From NCBI GenBank assembly GCA_037127315.1, contig JBBBDQ010001184.1, forward strand, positions 1,036,001-1,100,000: a DNA stretch of 64,000 bases, given 5' to 3'. Below are positions 45,290 to 57,282 of the stretch, one piece after another. The DNA is from Ascarosepion bandense. Its lineage: Eukaryota > Mollusca > Cephalopoda > Sepiida > Sepiidae. The translations under genes and the position numbers were made by a program. Under the pieces are notes generated by a model. It was not told the origin of the DNA, did not search any database, and worked only from the letters and a program-made list of their open reading frames with translations. Position 1 is the stretch's first letter. Each line of letters starts with the position of its first letter.

Positions 45290-46560
45290 TTTCATGAATC
45301 ACCTCTTAAATATAATTTCCCATCATGTTTTCGTTATACGGTTCTTCGTATCGGCGTTCATATTTCAGTATAACTTTGGTAGAAGCGCAAGACTTTCTCA
45401 TCTGCATACTCTCCAAGTTCTTGAATTCATCAAGATGAGTATCATGAATATAAACTTTGACGCACATCATGTATCCCATTTAAAAAAACTTAACATACTT
45501 TTCAAACTTGTTATTCCACAGAAAGCCACGTCACACCGTTACAAAGCTGTTTCATGATGCTTTCACCATACTAGCGAATTTCTTGGGGATTCATTGGACT
45601 CAATAATCTTTGTGGTCCAACGAAAATACTTGCTTTGACTTTTGCCGTAAAGCTTAGAGAATATATTTTGAAGGTACTTGAAGGCCAAAGATTCCTTATC
45701 TAGAACTGAAACTTTGCTTCATAAAGCCTAATTTTAAGTTTAGTACTTCACTGGTATCCAACATTGGCTGTTATTTGATATTTTTCATCTGCACACTGAA
45801 CTCGATTCACTGTGGCTAGTCCCACTTGTTGTAGCAGGATATGGCGCCCCTTTGGTCTCAAAAGCAAAGATAACACCGAAAAAGTGGTAAAGTCACCTTG
45901 GACACCCATCAGGAATGCCATCATTTTGCAGACTCCGATAGCCTCCCAGCCATTTTCTTTATATTTCAAGGCATTCATCAAGATCTTGATACTTCTGTAT
46001 TCCTCTTATGGCTGCACTCTGTTAGGGGAAGAAAATATACATGTTCCTGTTAGAAACCAGCAGGTTTAAAGCTACTGAAAAAGCTATTGATGAAGAAGTG
46101 TCACTAGCTAGGGTTACCGGCGATTCCCATTTCCTTGAAAAGTGTGGTCGCATTGTGGAAATAACAAAGCCCATCTTGCCGGGTGAAAAAACTTGAAAAT
46201 ACTGGTGATGTTTTCTCTGACCTTCAACTTGCACACTTTCATCTAACAAATTCCACTCTTTGAGTCTCAACGTCAAAAGCACAACATAGATCTTTGTGAG
46301 ACCAAGATCTTTCATCAGGTTATTGAGGTATTTTTCGTTGGGGTATTATTGGTTTCTCTCTTCAGATGGGCCTCTGTAATCTGGAATAGTGAATTCATCC
46401 TCTTATATATTGCCGCTTTCTCTTGAAAACGACTGATGTCTCTTTGAAGGAGTTTGTATATGGATTTCAGGGCAATGTAGTCTTGGGATGACGAAGGACA
46501 GAAGGTTTGGATATATAATAGCAAGCATATTTTCTCAACGATTGGAATAGGTCAGTCTCT
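45290..46560 (-). pseudogene. Decayed copy of an unnamed multicopy protein family
   Basis: On the minus strand four blocks lie in order: IALKSIYKLLQRDISRFQ (about 46,465), DLGLTKIYVVLLTLRLKEWN (about 46,310), GWEAIGVCKMMAFLMGVQGD (about 45,945) and DKESLAFKYLQNIFSKL (about 45,680). A terminal RRYEEPYNENMMGNY block (about 45,345) follows. I recall proteins with this block order (long, uncharacterised, repeated in arthropod and mollusc genomes; probably mobile-element related) but have no function for them. At least three frameshifts and several stops are present. No introns are evident, which would fit retroposition or a mobile origin. The match is from memory and should be treated as moderate. 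Confidence 0.5.
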
Positions 46561-47250
46561 CCAAATTCGACAATTTCCTTTCTCTATCCCTACTGTAATA
46601 TCTTGTAATAAAGCAAAATAAACATATGAGTAAACAATAAATATATTTCACCCAGCGTTATTGAAAAAAAAATAGATTACATATTTCAATTTTTGGAATT
46701 TCTAAAAATCTTGCTCTGGGCTAAAATTTTGACCTTAGAACACAATTAATGTAGTAAATGCGACAAAAATACAGAATCTTGAATATTAAACATCCCTAAT
46801 ATTCCGTGTTTTTATGGCTCTTTCTAGTGATTCTGTATTGAAAATATTCACGATATATGGATATTATTACGCGGTTGTTGAAATATTATTTATTTTTATT
46901 TTTATTTCTTTTATAGAAAAGTCATAAAAATAATTCTAATATTTTAAATTCCAAAACATTTACACTTATAATTCCACTATCCATGCAAGCTTTCCATCTT
47001 ACCTTCAGTTTATGAGTGTTGTTCAAAGTGCATTTAATATATGGGCATAGAAATGTCTGTACATTTCAATTCAGCTTCAAACCAACACTCATCAACACGC
47101 ATATAAAATCACTCACCCGTTATCTACCTATCTCCTACCTATCTCTGTCTCTGTAATATCAGTTGGTATTAATAATCACGACATCACAGAAATGTCTGCC
47201 CTATTTTCCACCTTCAAGAGTAAACACGCAATCGCTCTGTCTTTTTCTCC

Positions 47251-47312
<62 letters not shown>

Positions 47313-48760
47313 TACGCAAGCTTATATTGATATTAGAAATGGTTTTGAAATAAATATTACTAAACCTCACTCGAAAAATCTGTCGAAAGAAAATGGGATT
47401 CCATTTGTTTAAAATGGAAAAATAAATGTTTTGTTTGCATTTTTGATAGATTTTCTTGTTAGTGAATGCCTAACCAAGACACGAATATGAAGATATTGAC
47501 TTCTGATGGAATAATATCAATGAAAATAATAATAATAATACAATCACGAAGAAAAAGAATTGTGATTTATGTTGTTAATAGAGCTTTAGCTGGGAATATC
47601 AAAAGAAGCAAAGAAATATGTGGGGTCAGATTCCTTGCAATCATATAAATTCGGAATTGCAAAAATTCATACTCATGGATACTTCTCACATCTTGCTTAT
47701 GTTTCTCTCTGTGCAGTAACCACAATTACATTTTTTCTCTCTGATCGCATGGCATCTGCTCTGTTTGCTTCTTCACATACAATAATATATGTACTTGTCT
47801 TTTTAGGTGTCTAGTTAAGACTTAGTGACAACTCTGACTACACAGAAAAGACAAAACAACAATAATACCGTCTTCATCAGAAAGTTTAACATTATAAAAA
47901 TGCTTGATATCAGAAAGGTATAAACAAAGCAGCTTTATTGAAACTGGCCGGATCCTTCTGATTTTTACTGTATTTGATGAAAAGAAACATTTTATGTTCT
48001 CAGGTCTTTTCGAATATTTTTTTTTGTATCGATTCATTTAAAAATAACTCTTAACAAAGAAATTTATAATATTTTTTTTAAAGCCACCGCCGACAAACAC
48101 ATTTTTCATCCATGAGTTGTTTCTAATTCAATGCTATGGAATCTTATGAGCGGATAAGAAGAATAAAACAGTGAGTTGCAAAACAGCACAAATTCAAACA
48201 TCCAATCTCAATGAACTGGAAATGCTTCAGTACTTGAATGCATAAAACGAATAACATTAACTGATTTTAATTAATTTTTTTTTTCCGATTTTATATGTTT
48301 GAAATAAATGTATTGTTACTTATATAAAAAATGTGAAAATAAATCTTTTTGTAAATATACGATCATTTTCATAGAATTATTTATTTCAGATGAAACGGCA
48401 TTGTATCGGAAGATCTGAGGTATGGTATTGTCATTATTATACATTGATTCACAAAAAAAAAATTAAAAATTGAAGAATCAACACATAAAATACAAAACGG
48501 TCAACTGACAAAACACAGATATAAGATAGTATCTAATTTTAAAAAATAGACGCTATACAGTTTTAAATATGGAATATCCATGGAATAGCGTTGTTATCGC
48601 TTATCTGGCTTTCTGGAATCATACAGAATCTTTACAGAATCATACTCCGGACCAGTAAAAAGATACAGTAGCCTGGTAAGGAATAACATGCAGTTCAATT
48701 TGAAAATTCATAGCGTGAAAGGTAACAGTAAGACGCTCACAAAACTACACATATCTATAT
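46561..48760. other. AT-rich stretch, no gene recognised
   Basis: A (CA)n array of about 53 bases lies at 47,255-47,308. ORFs at 47,466-47,814 are short and show no family motif. Confidence 0.45.
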
Positions 48761-48763
48761 ATA

Positions 48764-49076
48764 TAGTCATGCGCAGACAGACCTGTTTTGCTGTATCACA
48801 GCTCATCAGTACTGTTAGAACAGCCGATTGTTTTTTTCCTAGAATTGAAACCCGACCGAATTGGGGTCAGTCGACGATTCTATCTCTGACCTACGGGCTC
48901 TCGGTAAAAAGAGGCAGACTTTTTAGCATGTATATTATCATTGCACATGCCCAATTGCTGAGAATGTCTTAATTCATTACTGAATGAACGATGCATAAAT
49001 GCCAGAGTAGCTACTGTTTTTCAAAGTTTACTATTCCTCCAGAGCGCTCAATCAGGCTGTGAAAACGTAAATATAT
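48764..49076 (-). mobile_element. tRNA-derived SINE, family B (copy 5, longest)
   Basis: Tail at the left (TAGTCATGCGCAGACAGACC beside a short TA run). The head is at about 48,840-48,905 with B box GGTCGGGTTTCAATTC on the minus strand. A full upstream arm extends to 49,076 (AGAGCGCTCAATCAGGCTGT near 49,045). The arm matches 40,980-41,028 and defines the complete repeat unit of about 300 bp. Confidence 0.75.
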
Positions 49077-49084
49077 ATGTAATC

Positions 49085-50575
49085 ATTTCACCCCAAGCAA
49101 GGTAGTTTTAATGCTACTGGTGCGCCCGTGGGTTACATAAGAGGAGAGTCGTGAGAAAGAGTAACATGTTATAAGAGGTGTCAAAGAATAGGTAAGAGAA
49201 GGATGAGAACACTGGTGTGAAGAAAGCTGATGAGATTAGATTGGATGTGGGAAAGGAACATGAGAGAAATGATGCAAGTCAGAGAAATAGAAGATTAGAA
49301 AAAGTGTAGGACCTAAAATAGACCCTCGAGGGAAACCTCCGTGCGTGTGATAGTACCTGGAAGCATGCCCGTTCATTACGCGATTTGAAAGGATGGCTGG
49401 ATTAGATTAAACAATAGTCCAGTTACGCCATAGCTCCGTATCTTGTGTAGAAGGCCAGCATGCCAGACTCTGTCAAACTCTTTGGAAATATCCAGAGCAA
49501 CACCTCGTGCTTCGCTGTTCTTATCAAGAGCCTGGTAGATATATACTCATTAATGTTGGTTAGCATATCATCAGTAGACCTGGAGAAGCGGAAACCATAG
49601 TGTTTGTCAGAGAAGTGACTGTAGGATGTGAGATGTTGGACCACTTCGGCATTGATAATAACCTCGAGAAGTTTGCCAAAACGTAGGAGGCTGATAGGGC
49701 GGTAATTAGAGGTGTACAAGGGTTCTCACGGGGTTTTAAATGCCGAAACCACAGAAGTAAACTTCCAGCAGGCAGAAAAGCTGGAAGCAGGGGAGCAGTT
49801 GTTATAGAGTTTAAAGAAGACAGATAGTTCTGGAGCACATTACTTCAAGACAATGACCTGGATTCCCTCGACTCTGCTCTCTTTGTAAAGATAAAGTTTT
49901 AAAATCATGTTAGAGACCGGAAGGATACTTAGGTAAACATCCCTTAGTTAAACCTCAGTTCTAGGAGAGAAGTCATTTAAGGATGCTTCAGACGAGTCAA
50001 ATTTAATGTTGGGGAAGAGTTTGTGAGCAAAGCACTTGCTTTTTCTGCTGTGTCTTATTAATTAAAGGAGGGGTGAGGGTTTGCTGCTCTTTAGTACACA
50101 TTTGCAGAGCCACCAGTAGTGTTTAGAGTCAAATTTGCAGGCTGCTATACGTTGCTTCATTCTTTCAGGAAGCAACAGATTAGCGTCATTTCATATCCTC
50201 TTACACTCCTCTTACACTCATTACGAGCAGGGCCAAATAGGCGAATATTATGGTCAAACGCGTAGCTCCGATATAGACGAGGAAGTAATTTCTGTGGACA
50301 ATGGCGGCCAAGCAGGCAGAGCAGAACCAAGGGAAGGAATAAGGTTTAGGACGGAACTTTCTGGTCGGGATAAAAGCATCGATGCCAGCTTTCACCCAGG
50401 AGGAGACATCAAAGTCGCAGTTCTCAACGGAAAGGCTAAACATTTTTTCTTCAAGGGACGTCACAGAAAATCGCAGAACAAACCCCAGTCTGCTCTTTGA
50501 TAGCAGTAGGAAATCTCGCTAGTAGGAAGTTCTTGGGAGGAGTGGGAATGGAGAGAGATATTAATGGAAACGACA
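49085..50575 (-). pseudogene. Jockey-like LINE copy 3 with internal deletion
   Basis: Read on the minus strand, it starts inside the endonuclease end (about 50,575). The linker follows (SSWVKAGIDAFIPTRKF, about 50,390), then RT N-terminal blocks SNYRPISLLRFGKLLE (about 49,705), HYGFRFSRSTDDML (about 49,600) and a HTHGGFPRGSILGPTLF block near 49,340. The catalytic YADD domain and C-terminus are missing. Sequence jumps near 49,295 to the 3' UTR, ending CTTGCTTGGGGTGAAATG at about 49,085. Several stops. The deletion is diagnostic for this copy. Confidence 0.8.
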
Positions 50576-50579
50576 GCAT

Positions 50580-51156
50580 TATCTGATTTTTTTAAATCTA
50601 GATTTATCTTTAATTAGATGAAGTAATTAAATTTAATTAAATCATATATCACCCTTTTCCCCTAAATATGTTTTTTTCTAAAAATCTTTTTTCTAATATT
50701 TTAACCCATTTATAAAAGCTAGTTTTGCTTGACAGATATCGAGTGTCTCTAAAATATGGAATTTTTTCTTTTTTTCTTTTCTTTTTCCATCTTCTTCCTT
50801 CTTCCCTCCCGCTCTTTCTGTTTTGTCTAACCCACTTCTCAATCAAACACCACTTCCTATTCCATTCGTTTACCCTTTTCCCTTTGAAAAGCTAGATAAA
50901 GCCACATCTTCAAATTTTTTCGCTTACAACTCAATCTAAAAGTAAAATTGTCCAACATATAAAAGTAGACATTGATTGCTAACCGATTTTTTTTTTTTTG
51001 TGACGTAAATTTTTTACTTCCTCCAGTGAATTCTTAACCTTCAAATGCTTTTATTTCTTTTTTATTTCATTTTGAAATGTGGTAGTTGCCGATGAGATGT
51101 GAAATCTCTCTTAGGGATTTCATGTTGAAATGATCATTCAACAGTTTTGAACATCG

Positions 51157-51196
<40 letters not shown>

Positions 51197-52145
51197 AGAC
51201 CCACACGGGGAATGCCAAAACATTTTTTAATTTTTGAATCTATAAACTATTTAATATCTAATATACCTCATGGGAAAATTCGATTTACGTCATGTGTGTA
51301 TTTCTTTTAAGTTGACTGAGCCTCTGCAGACATGTACAAAGCAAAGACTTTTTTAAAGAAGTTTAGTATTCGAAAATTAAGTTTCCTACAAACGTTCCCG
51401 TGAGGTTACTCAAAGGATGAACAGTGTTGGAGATGAGTCATTTGAGCTGATATTTATTTTTGTAAGATATAAAAAACAGTGTGGTACAAAGCCTCCAACA
51501 TGGATGGGAGCGGGTTGTTCTAATCCTATAAAATCCTAAAGCAAGGAATCAGGTTTACGGCCATAACTTATTGAAACACCAGCTTCCGTACAAGCAACGT
51601 CGTGCCTGGTCACCGCATGGGAAATAAGGTTCTGAAAGCTTATATATGCGAGGGATGTAATAGATAGCAGTCGGGGCTTAGAAATCAGAGAAATGAACCT
51701 CAATTCCAGTAAGATTCGTTATATTAAAATATACTCTCTGGCTATATTGTCAATTAGCAGGGCCTCTATTATTGAATCATTATAGACAATGAAAAAAAAT
51801 GTAAATCTAAAATGATTTTCTGCCTTTAAATAACCTGCACATGATCGATAAGCCCATAAAAAGAAAACAAAATAATTACCCCCCCCACACACATATATAT
51901 ATATATATATATAAACCAACAGTTTTAGTATTTCGAGTTCTTCGTTATTTATTATTTTTAAATAAGTTCTCATTAAAACATATATCAGAGAACAAAATAT
52001 CATTATGATTAAATTTGTTTTTCATTTAAAATTAATTTAGTTTACATTGCAACACGGAAATTTCTATGTTTTTGGATTTTGACTTGTCATCAGACATTGT
52101 TGACTTATTGTAGTGAAATTGGTTTACATTTGATGGTATCAAACA
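50580..52145. other. AT-rich stretch with TA arrays, nothing recognised
   Basis: TA arrays lie at about 51,162-51,193 and 51,894-51,913. A pyrimidine-rich block at 50,760-50,880 has no visible gene beside it. Confidence 0.45.
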
Positions 52146-53232
52146 ATACGCATGTTTTTTTAAGAGTGTGATGACCATCAGCAAATGTAGGAGATCAAAA
52201 TGCCAATTACATGTTGGGGATACTAAAATCAAACAAGTGCAAAAATGTAAGTAGTTAGGAAATGTTTTAACGCAAGATAGAAAGTGCGACACTGAGATCC
52301 GAAAGCAAATTAGAATAGCCAAGAACACATACGGACAGAAAACGAATTCAGCAGATATACAATGATAGAAAGGAGCGTAAGACAAGGACGCGTCTTTTCA
52401 CCGGATTACCTTAAATGTTATGCCAGGTCTTGTCATCCGAGGCCAGAATTTGAACAACATAAAGTACGCAGATGACACAGTGCCGATAGCAGACACGGGA
52501 AGGAAACTACAAGATCTCTTCCAAAAGGGAGCTGACAAGAAAAGACTACAAATAAGCTGCAAGAAAACCGAATACATTGTCATCAGCAAAAAGAGCAGTC
52601 CAAATTGCCAAATACAGGTGGCGGATACTAAAATCAAGCAGGTACAAAAATTTAAATTCCTGGGTAGTGTTCTAAAGGAAGACGGAAAGTGCGACACAGA
52701 GATTCGAAGGCGAATTGGGATAGCGAGGGATGCATTCCAGTAGCTGATTGGACTAATAAGAGACAGGAAAATTCCGCTAGAAACAAAGAAGAGAGTACTG
52801 GATTGCTATGTGATGCCTGTACTTCAATATAGCAGTGAATACTGGACAATATCATCAAAGATAAAGGAAATACTTGAAGCAACTAAAATGTGATTCTACA
52901 GAAGGATGCTACGAATATCATGGATTGGACATGTGAGCAATGATGAGGTTTTAGAAAGTATGGAAACTAAAATAAAACTAATACTGAGCATCAGGACGAG
53001 ACAACTGAAGTACTTTAAGCATGTAATGAAGAAGAAGGGTATGGAAAATCTGATACTCAGAGGTCAAATAGAAAGAAAAAGAGACAGGGGAAAGCAGCGG
53101 GTAACATATTTGAAGGACCTGAGCAGGTAGATAGCAGAGCGGATATTTTGGGTGGAGTAACAGGAAAAGGTGTGCTTAAAGCCACCAGGTATAGGGAACC
53201 GTGGAAAGCTATGATCGCCTACGTCCTGAATT

Positions 53233-53543
53233 AACATAGTCAGTCAGTTAAGTTCCATACGTGATACACGCTTGGGCGATCATGTCTCGAAAGAGACATG
53301 ACTGACTGAGCAGAAGATTATCCCGCAGTAGGTTGCCATTGCTTTCTGCGGTAGACTGGTTGCCGGCCAAGGCTATAGAACCCAATCTGTCCTGCTATTT
53401 AACCCATAACTGGAAGGAAGCGACGGATTAATACCTTTCCCAAGGGTATTTGCGCATAAGTGAATACAATGGATTCAACTGGATTTCGAACTCGGCTCCC
53501 CGGTTTCTCGTTTCGAGCCGATATCCACTGTACCACAACATAG
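53233..53543. repeat. 7-bp target-site duplication around nested SINE
   Basis: AACATAG occurs at 53,233-53,239 and again at 53,537-53,543, immediately flanking the family D SINE. Removing the SINE and one copy restores the expected RTE 3' end. Confidence 0.75.
53240..53536 (-). mobile_element. Long tRNA-derived SINE, family D (copy 2)
   Basis: It matches 1,473-1,782 throughout. The minus-strand head has A box GTGGTACAGTGGATATCGG and B box GAGTTCGAAATCC. The body includes GGCAACCTACTGCGGG and the tail ends in ACTG units. An 8-bp perfect inverted repeat with a 4-base loop (CATGTCTC/GAGACATG) lies at 53,281-53,300 in the 3' part. Confidence 0.8.
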
Positions 53544-53560
53544 TACATAGAAGAATTATG

Positions 53561-54260
53561 GATGGTGGAAGACAGAAGAGTTTATGTGTTTGTTCAATTT
53601 GTAACACTATTTTTGCATGTGGAAAAATGTAAAACTATTTGTTTATGTGAAAAAATGTAACACTAGCTTAGAACGACGAAGCAAAAGAAATTATTATTAA
53701 TCGTATTATTAATTCTGCAGATCATTTGCTTCATTATGAGCAGAGAAAAAATATAACAAAACATAAAAAATCTTGGAAACTGGCTAAATGAATTAAACAA
53801 AAATCATTTTGCAGGTGTGGGCCTCGGGTTACACGAGGTCATCACATTGGCAGCCATTATGTGACAAAGCGGAAACAAATGACTAAGAAAAATATCATTG
53901 AAAGCCATGAGCATTACGGCTGGTGGAACTAAAAATATTATTTCGAGATTGTGAAAGATTTTGATGAGGCCAAGAAAGGTTAAATTCTGAAATTTGCGAA
54001 TTCGCTGAGAACAGATTTTAAAATCTGAAAAATAAATGACGTTATCAGTTGGCTAAAAGAAGAAGACGAAAAGAAATGATGTTAGCAGGAAAATTGCTAC
54101 TTTGTTGGTTGAACCAAAGAAAGAAAGTAACTCCGCCTCAAACTGCGAGGGCGGAAGCGATTTCATTGGCTAAATATTTTATTTGCATGGACACACCGCG
54201 TCTGTCATGTCTCGCCCATGAAAATTTGGGACACACATAAAAATAGGGCCCAAAATCAGT
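53561..54260. other. Unassigned stretch
   Basis: A GC-richer patch at 53,815-53,900 and an open frame at 54,049-54,240 (63 residues, basic N-terminal end) were examined. No family was recognised, and the frame may be chance. Confidence 0.3.
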
Positions 54261-54274
54261 TGCTGAGTTTTGGG

Positions 54275-54612
54275 TTGAGTCGAGATGTAACGACAAGGGG
54301 GTAGAAGGTTCCCAACCAGGGAGCCACGACCGTAAGGACAGAGACAGTCGCTTCCGTTAGAGTTTCAATTGGAGTTTCCGTGGGATCGGAACCAGTCGAG
54401 ATGTAACGACCAGAGTAACTTAATTTTAGAGTATTTTTATTGAAAACCAAGCTCGACCGGAGAGCCACGACTGTAGAGACAGAGACGGTCGCTTCCGATA
54501 GATTTCCTGACTAAAGATGAATAGAGACAGTAATAACTGCTACGCCGTTGGGTGCCGTCAGTGCCACGCCGAGACAGAGATGGCCGCCTCAGATAGAGTC
54601 TTGGCTGAAGAT
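54275..54612 (+). repeat. Irregular tandem repeats in a GC-richer island
   Basis: GTCGAGATGTAACGAC occurs at 54,279 and 54,395. A second motif (GAGCCACGACYGTA then GACAGAGACRGTCGCTTCCG) occurs at about 54,321 and 54,462. A third, weaker GACAGAGATGGCCGCCTCAG lies near 54,570. Spacing varies (about 116, 141 and 97 bases), so copies have gained or lost sequence. Possibly an LTR or promoter-proximal array; no coding content. Confidence 0.55.
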
Positions 54613-54967
54613 GTAAAGAAACAGAAAAGAGCCAAGAAAGAGTTAAAGTCAAGCAACGAACGACCCAGAATTAAAGACCAGTTGCTGCGCTGAGCTAAGA
54701 CTGATAAGATAAATTTACCGCCGCCGCCATCCACAACACACACAAAGAGCACTCTTTGGCAGTTTCCGTAAGACTTCGTTGAAAAGCTCGAATAAGACAT
54801 TTTGAATCGTCACAACTTGAAAACTCCGATTGAAGTGACAGACATTACCAACCAAAAGCTTGAATTAATTTTTAGACAAACATTACTCTTAGACGAAACC
54901 ATCGCTCCGTTTTAAAGATAAGAAATTGACGACTGTTATATTCTATTTTTTGTTGTTGTTTTTTGTT

Positions 54968-55030
54968 TGTATATAAAGACTTTTTCCGCATATTCCTCAG
55001 GCGTCATTCAATTTATTTTGGTGCCGTTTT
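54968..55030 (+). promoter_or_regulatory. TATA box with LTR-like downstream end (tentative)
   Basis: TATATAAAG at 54,970-54,978 is followed about 40 bases later by a TTTATTTTGGTGCCG block. In many LTR retrotransposons a TGGTGCC-type primer site follows the LTR end. No gag or pol is visible after it, so a solo LTR or coincidence are both possible. Confidence 0.2.
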
Positions 55031-56956
55031 CATTAACCCAATTGTGTGAGCATATCCGGTCTGGTTACCTTGGTAAAGAGACAGCTAGAAAGATTTCAAT
55101 GTAACTTTCTTAGGATCAAAATTCTCAGCGTGGGAGAGAAAGAACACCGTTGTAATAGACGACTTGAAAACCAGCTAGTGTATCAAAGCCATTACTACTA
55201 GCAGCCGGATACCGACGTCACAAATTTAATTAATCAGAATGCAATTAAACTTTTAATTTGAGAATATGGGTTAAATGTTTAGGGAATACAGGGGTTTTTT
55301 TTTCAGACTGAACGAGAAATTGACAGTCAACTGAGTCACCGTTAGCAGTAAATTAGGCAAAAAAATGTCTTGCTTTGATTAAGAAACATTTTGCGAATAT
55401 TAATCTATTAAGCTAGGTTTAAATAAAAATACTCTAAAATTAAGTTATAGTTGCAAGGATAATTCAGAAAAAAGATAAAAATCATAATAATAATATTTTA
55501 AATAGAAATTTAAATTTAATTGAAAACACAAATCATCCGAAAACTGAAATCAATAATTTAGAAATGTAATTGTAGAAACACAATAGGGTGGTGTCCTTTT
55601 GAAGACAGGTGCCTTACATAATCAATACTTTATCAATGTACTATTTCTTCTACGGAAAACTATAGTTATATAATAAGGCAGTACTTCGAATTCTCTGAAT
55701 TTTTTTATGAATATACTACTTCATTTAATAATAAGTACAGAAATAGAACATCCCTATCAAAATATTTTTGGTATCTAGCAACAATAACAAATAAAACTCT
55801 TACAATAAAATAGATTTTTTAAAAAGCTAGAATATGTAAATTTTTAAACGACCCGTGCCCCTTTTGTCTATATGAAAAATATATATTATTAATTCTTTAA
55901 GAATAACAATCTACCAAATACACGTAATTAAATAAAGTCTTATGTAAGCAATGTACAATATTCACCCTAAAATATGATTAAAATTCTTCGAAAAATACTC
56001 ATTAAATCACATATATCAGATAATTAGTTTCGTATTATAACATATTAATTATTAAAGTAGGATATTAATTTTTTTTACAAATAATGAGTGTATGAAAAAA
56101 TGCACTATGAAGCGAAATAAAAGTAGTATAATTATACTCAAAGATCCCTTTAACTCAGCTCCAAAATATAAAATGTGTTCTTTCTTTCTTTTGTGTTTTT
56201 AAAAAATTGCTGTGAAACACAAAAAGCTAGGTCAATAATCTTGTGATAAAAATCGATACATCACACCGAAAGTAAAGCAGTTTGGATAGTAGCTCAATTG
56301 GCTCACACTTTTCCGTTACGATTTAAAAAAAGCAAACCCGTATTCCCTATATTTTCAAATTTAAAATTGAATTGAATTCTGAATAGTTAAGTTAAACATA
56401 CATTTAATTTTTTTCTGTCTTTCTCCATCTATAACAAGTCTTTGAATAACAAACGTATTGTTTTATACATTCAAATACATATCATTTAGTCAACATTGCC
56501 TGATGACGAGGTAAAATCTTGAAACAAATTTCCGTGACGCAATGTAGATTAGATTAATGTTAAACACACGGAAATCTACATCCGCAACAACTTGTTCAAA
56601 ATACATGTATAACAGCCTCATGGGAATGTAAATAACTAAGAATTATAGAAGCAACAATAAGAATCATAAATAAGAAAGCCAACACTTAGCAATATCTGCT
56701 ATATGTGTTGACGTATTCTTAAATATAAAAAATATTCCCCTCTCTCTAGAAACATATATAAGATATCTATACATTCATTTGAAAATTCAAACACCGTAGA
56801 CGAAATCGCTCGGATATATAGAACATTCAGAAAATGTTTACACATTTTATGTACAGAAATGAAAATACTTATACGACCACAAAAAAACTTGACTAAAAAA
56901 CAAATACACAATTATATACATATAACTGCAAAATTATATATACTTAACGAAATGCA

Positions 56957-57007
<51 letters not shown>

Positions 57008-57240
57008 AAAGAATATTAATAAAAAGTTTTGAATTTAAAATGTACTTTTTGGGACAGTATTTGTTTATTTTTATTATTGTATTTTATATTTCAGACCGCC
57101 CTCAGTCCTTCATCAGAAAAGATTGATTTTTATATATTTTAATTAGAAACGTATTTCACGATAGCGATATAATATTTTTTGTTTACATCACGTGGTGTGT
57201 TTGTTCACAACATGCGGCACGTCCGTAGAGAAAGTCTGTT
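55031..57240. other. AT-rich stretch, no gene recognised
   Basis: A (TA)n array lies at 56,961-57,004, at the outer end of a PLE 3' flank containing CCCTCAGTCCTTCATCAG (about 57,102-57,119). Otherwise no motif was seen. Confidence 0.45.
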
Positions 57241-57282
57241 TGTTTTAGATAAACATTTCTTGGAATATCTGAAAAAAAATTT

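Larger units (their letters stand above)
52150..53560 (+). pseudogene. RTE-like LINE, rearranged copy 3, with nested SINE
   Basis: 52,175-52,330 encodes KCQLHVGDTKIKQVQKCK and CDTEIRKQIRIAKNT, a post-catalytic part. At about 52,335 the text jumps backwards in the protein to a RQGRVFSPD-like block, then NLNNIKYADDTVPIADTGRK with an intact YADD (about 52,450). It runs forward again through the same post-catalytic part (52,600-52,740) to the C-terminus (RMLRISWIGHVSND, about 52,905; QIERKRDRGKQRVTYLKDL, about 53,070). A SINE at 53,240-53,536 interrupts the 3' end, which resumes as TACATAGAAGAATT. Stops at about 52,741, 52,891 and 53,128. Confidence 0.8.

Noticed and set aside
50135..50500. 121-codon plus-strand ORF
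   Set aside because: Antisense of LINE copy 3, whose linker motif SSWVKAGIDAFIP lies on the minus strand.
54256..54800. Several overlapping minus-strand ORFs
   Set aside because: They run across the irregular tandem repeats in different frames and show no family motif.
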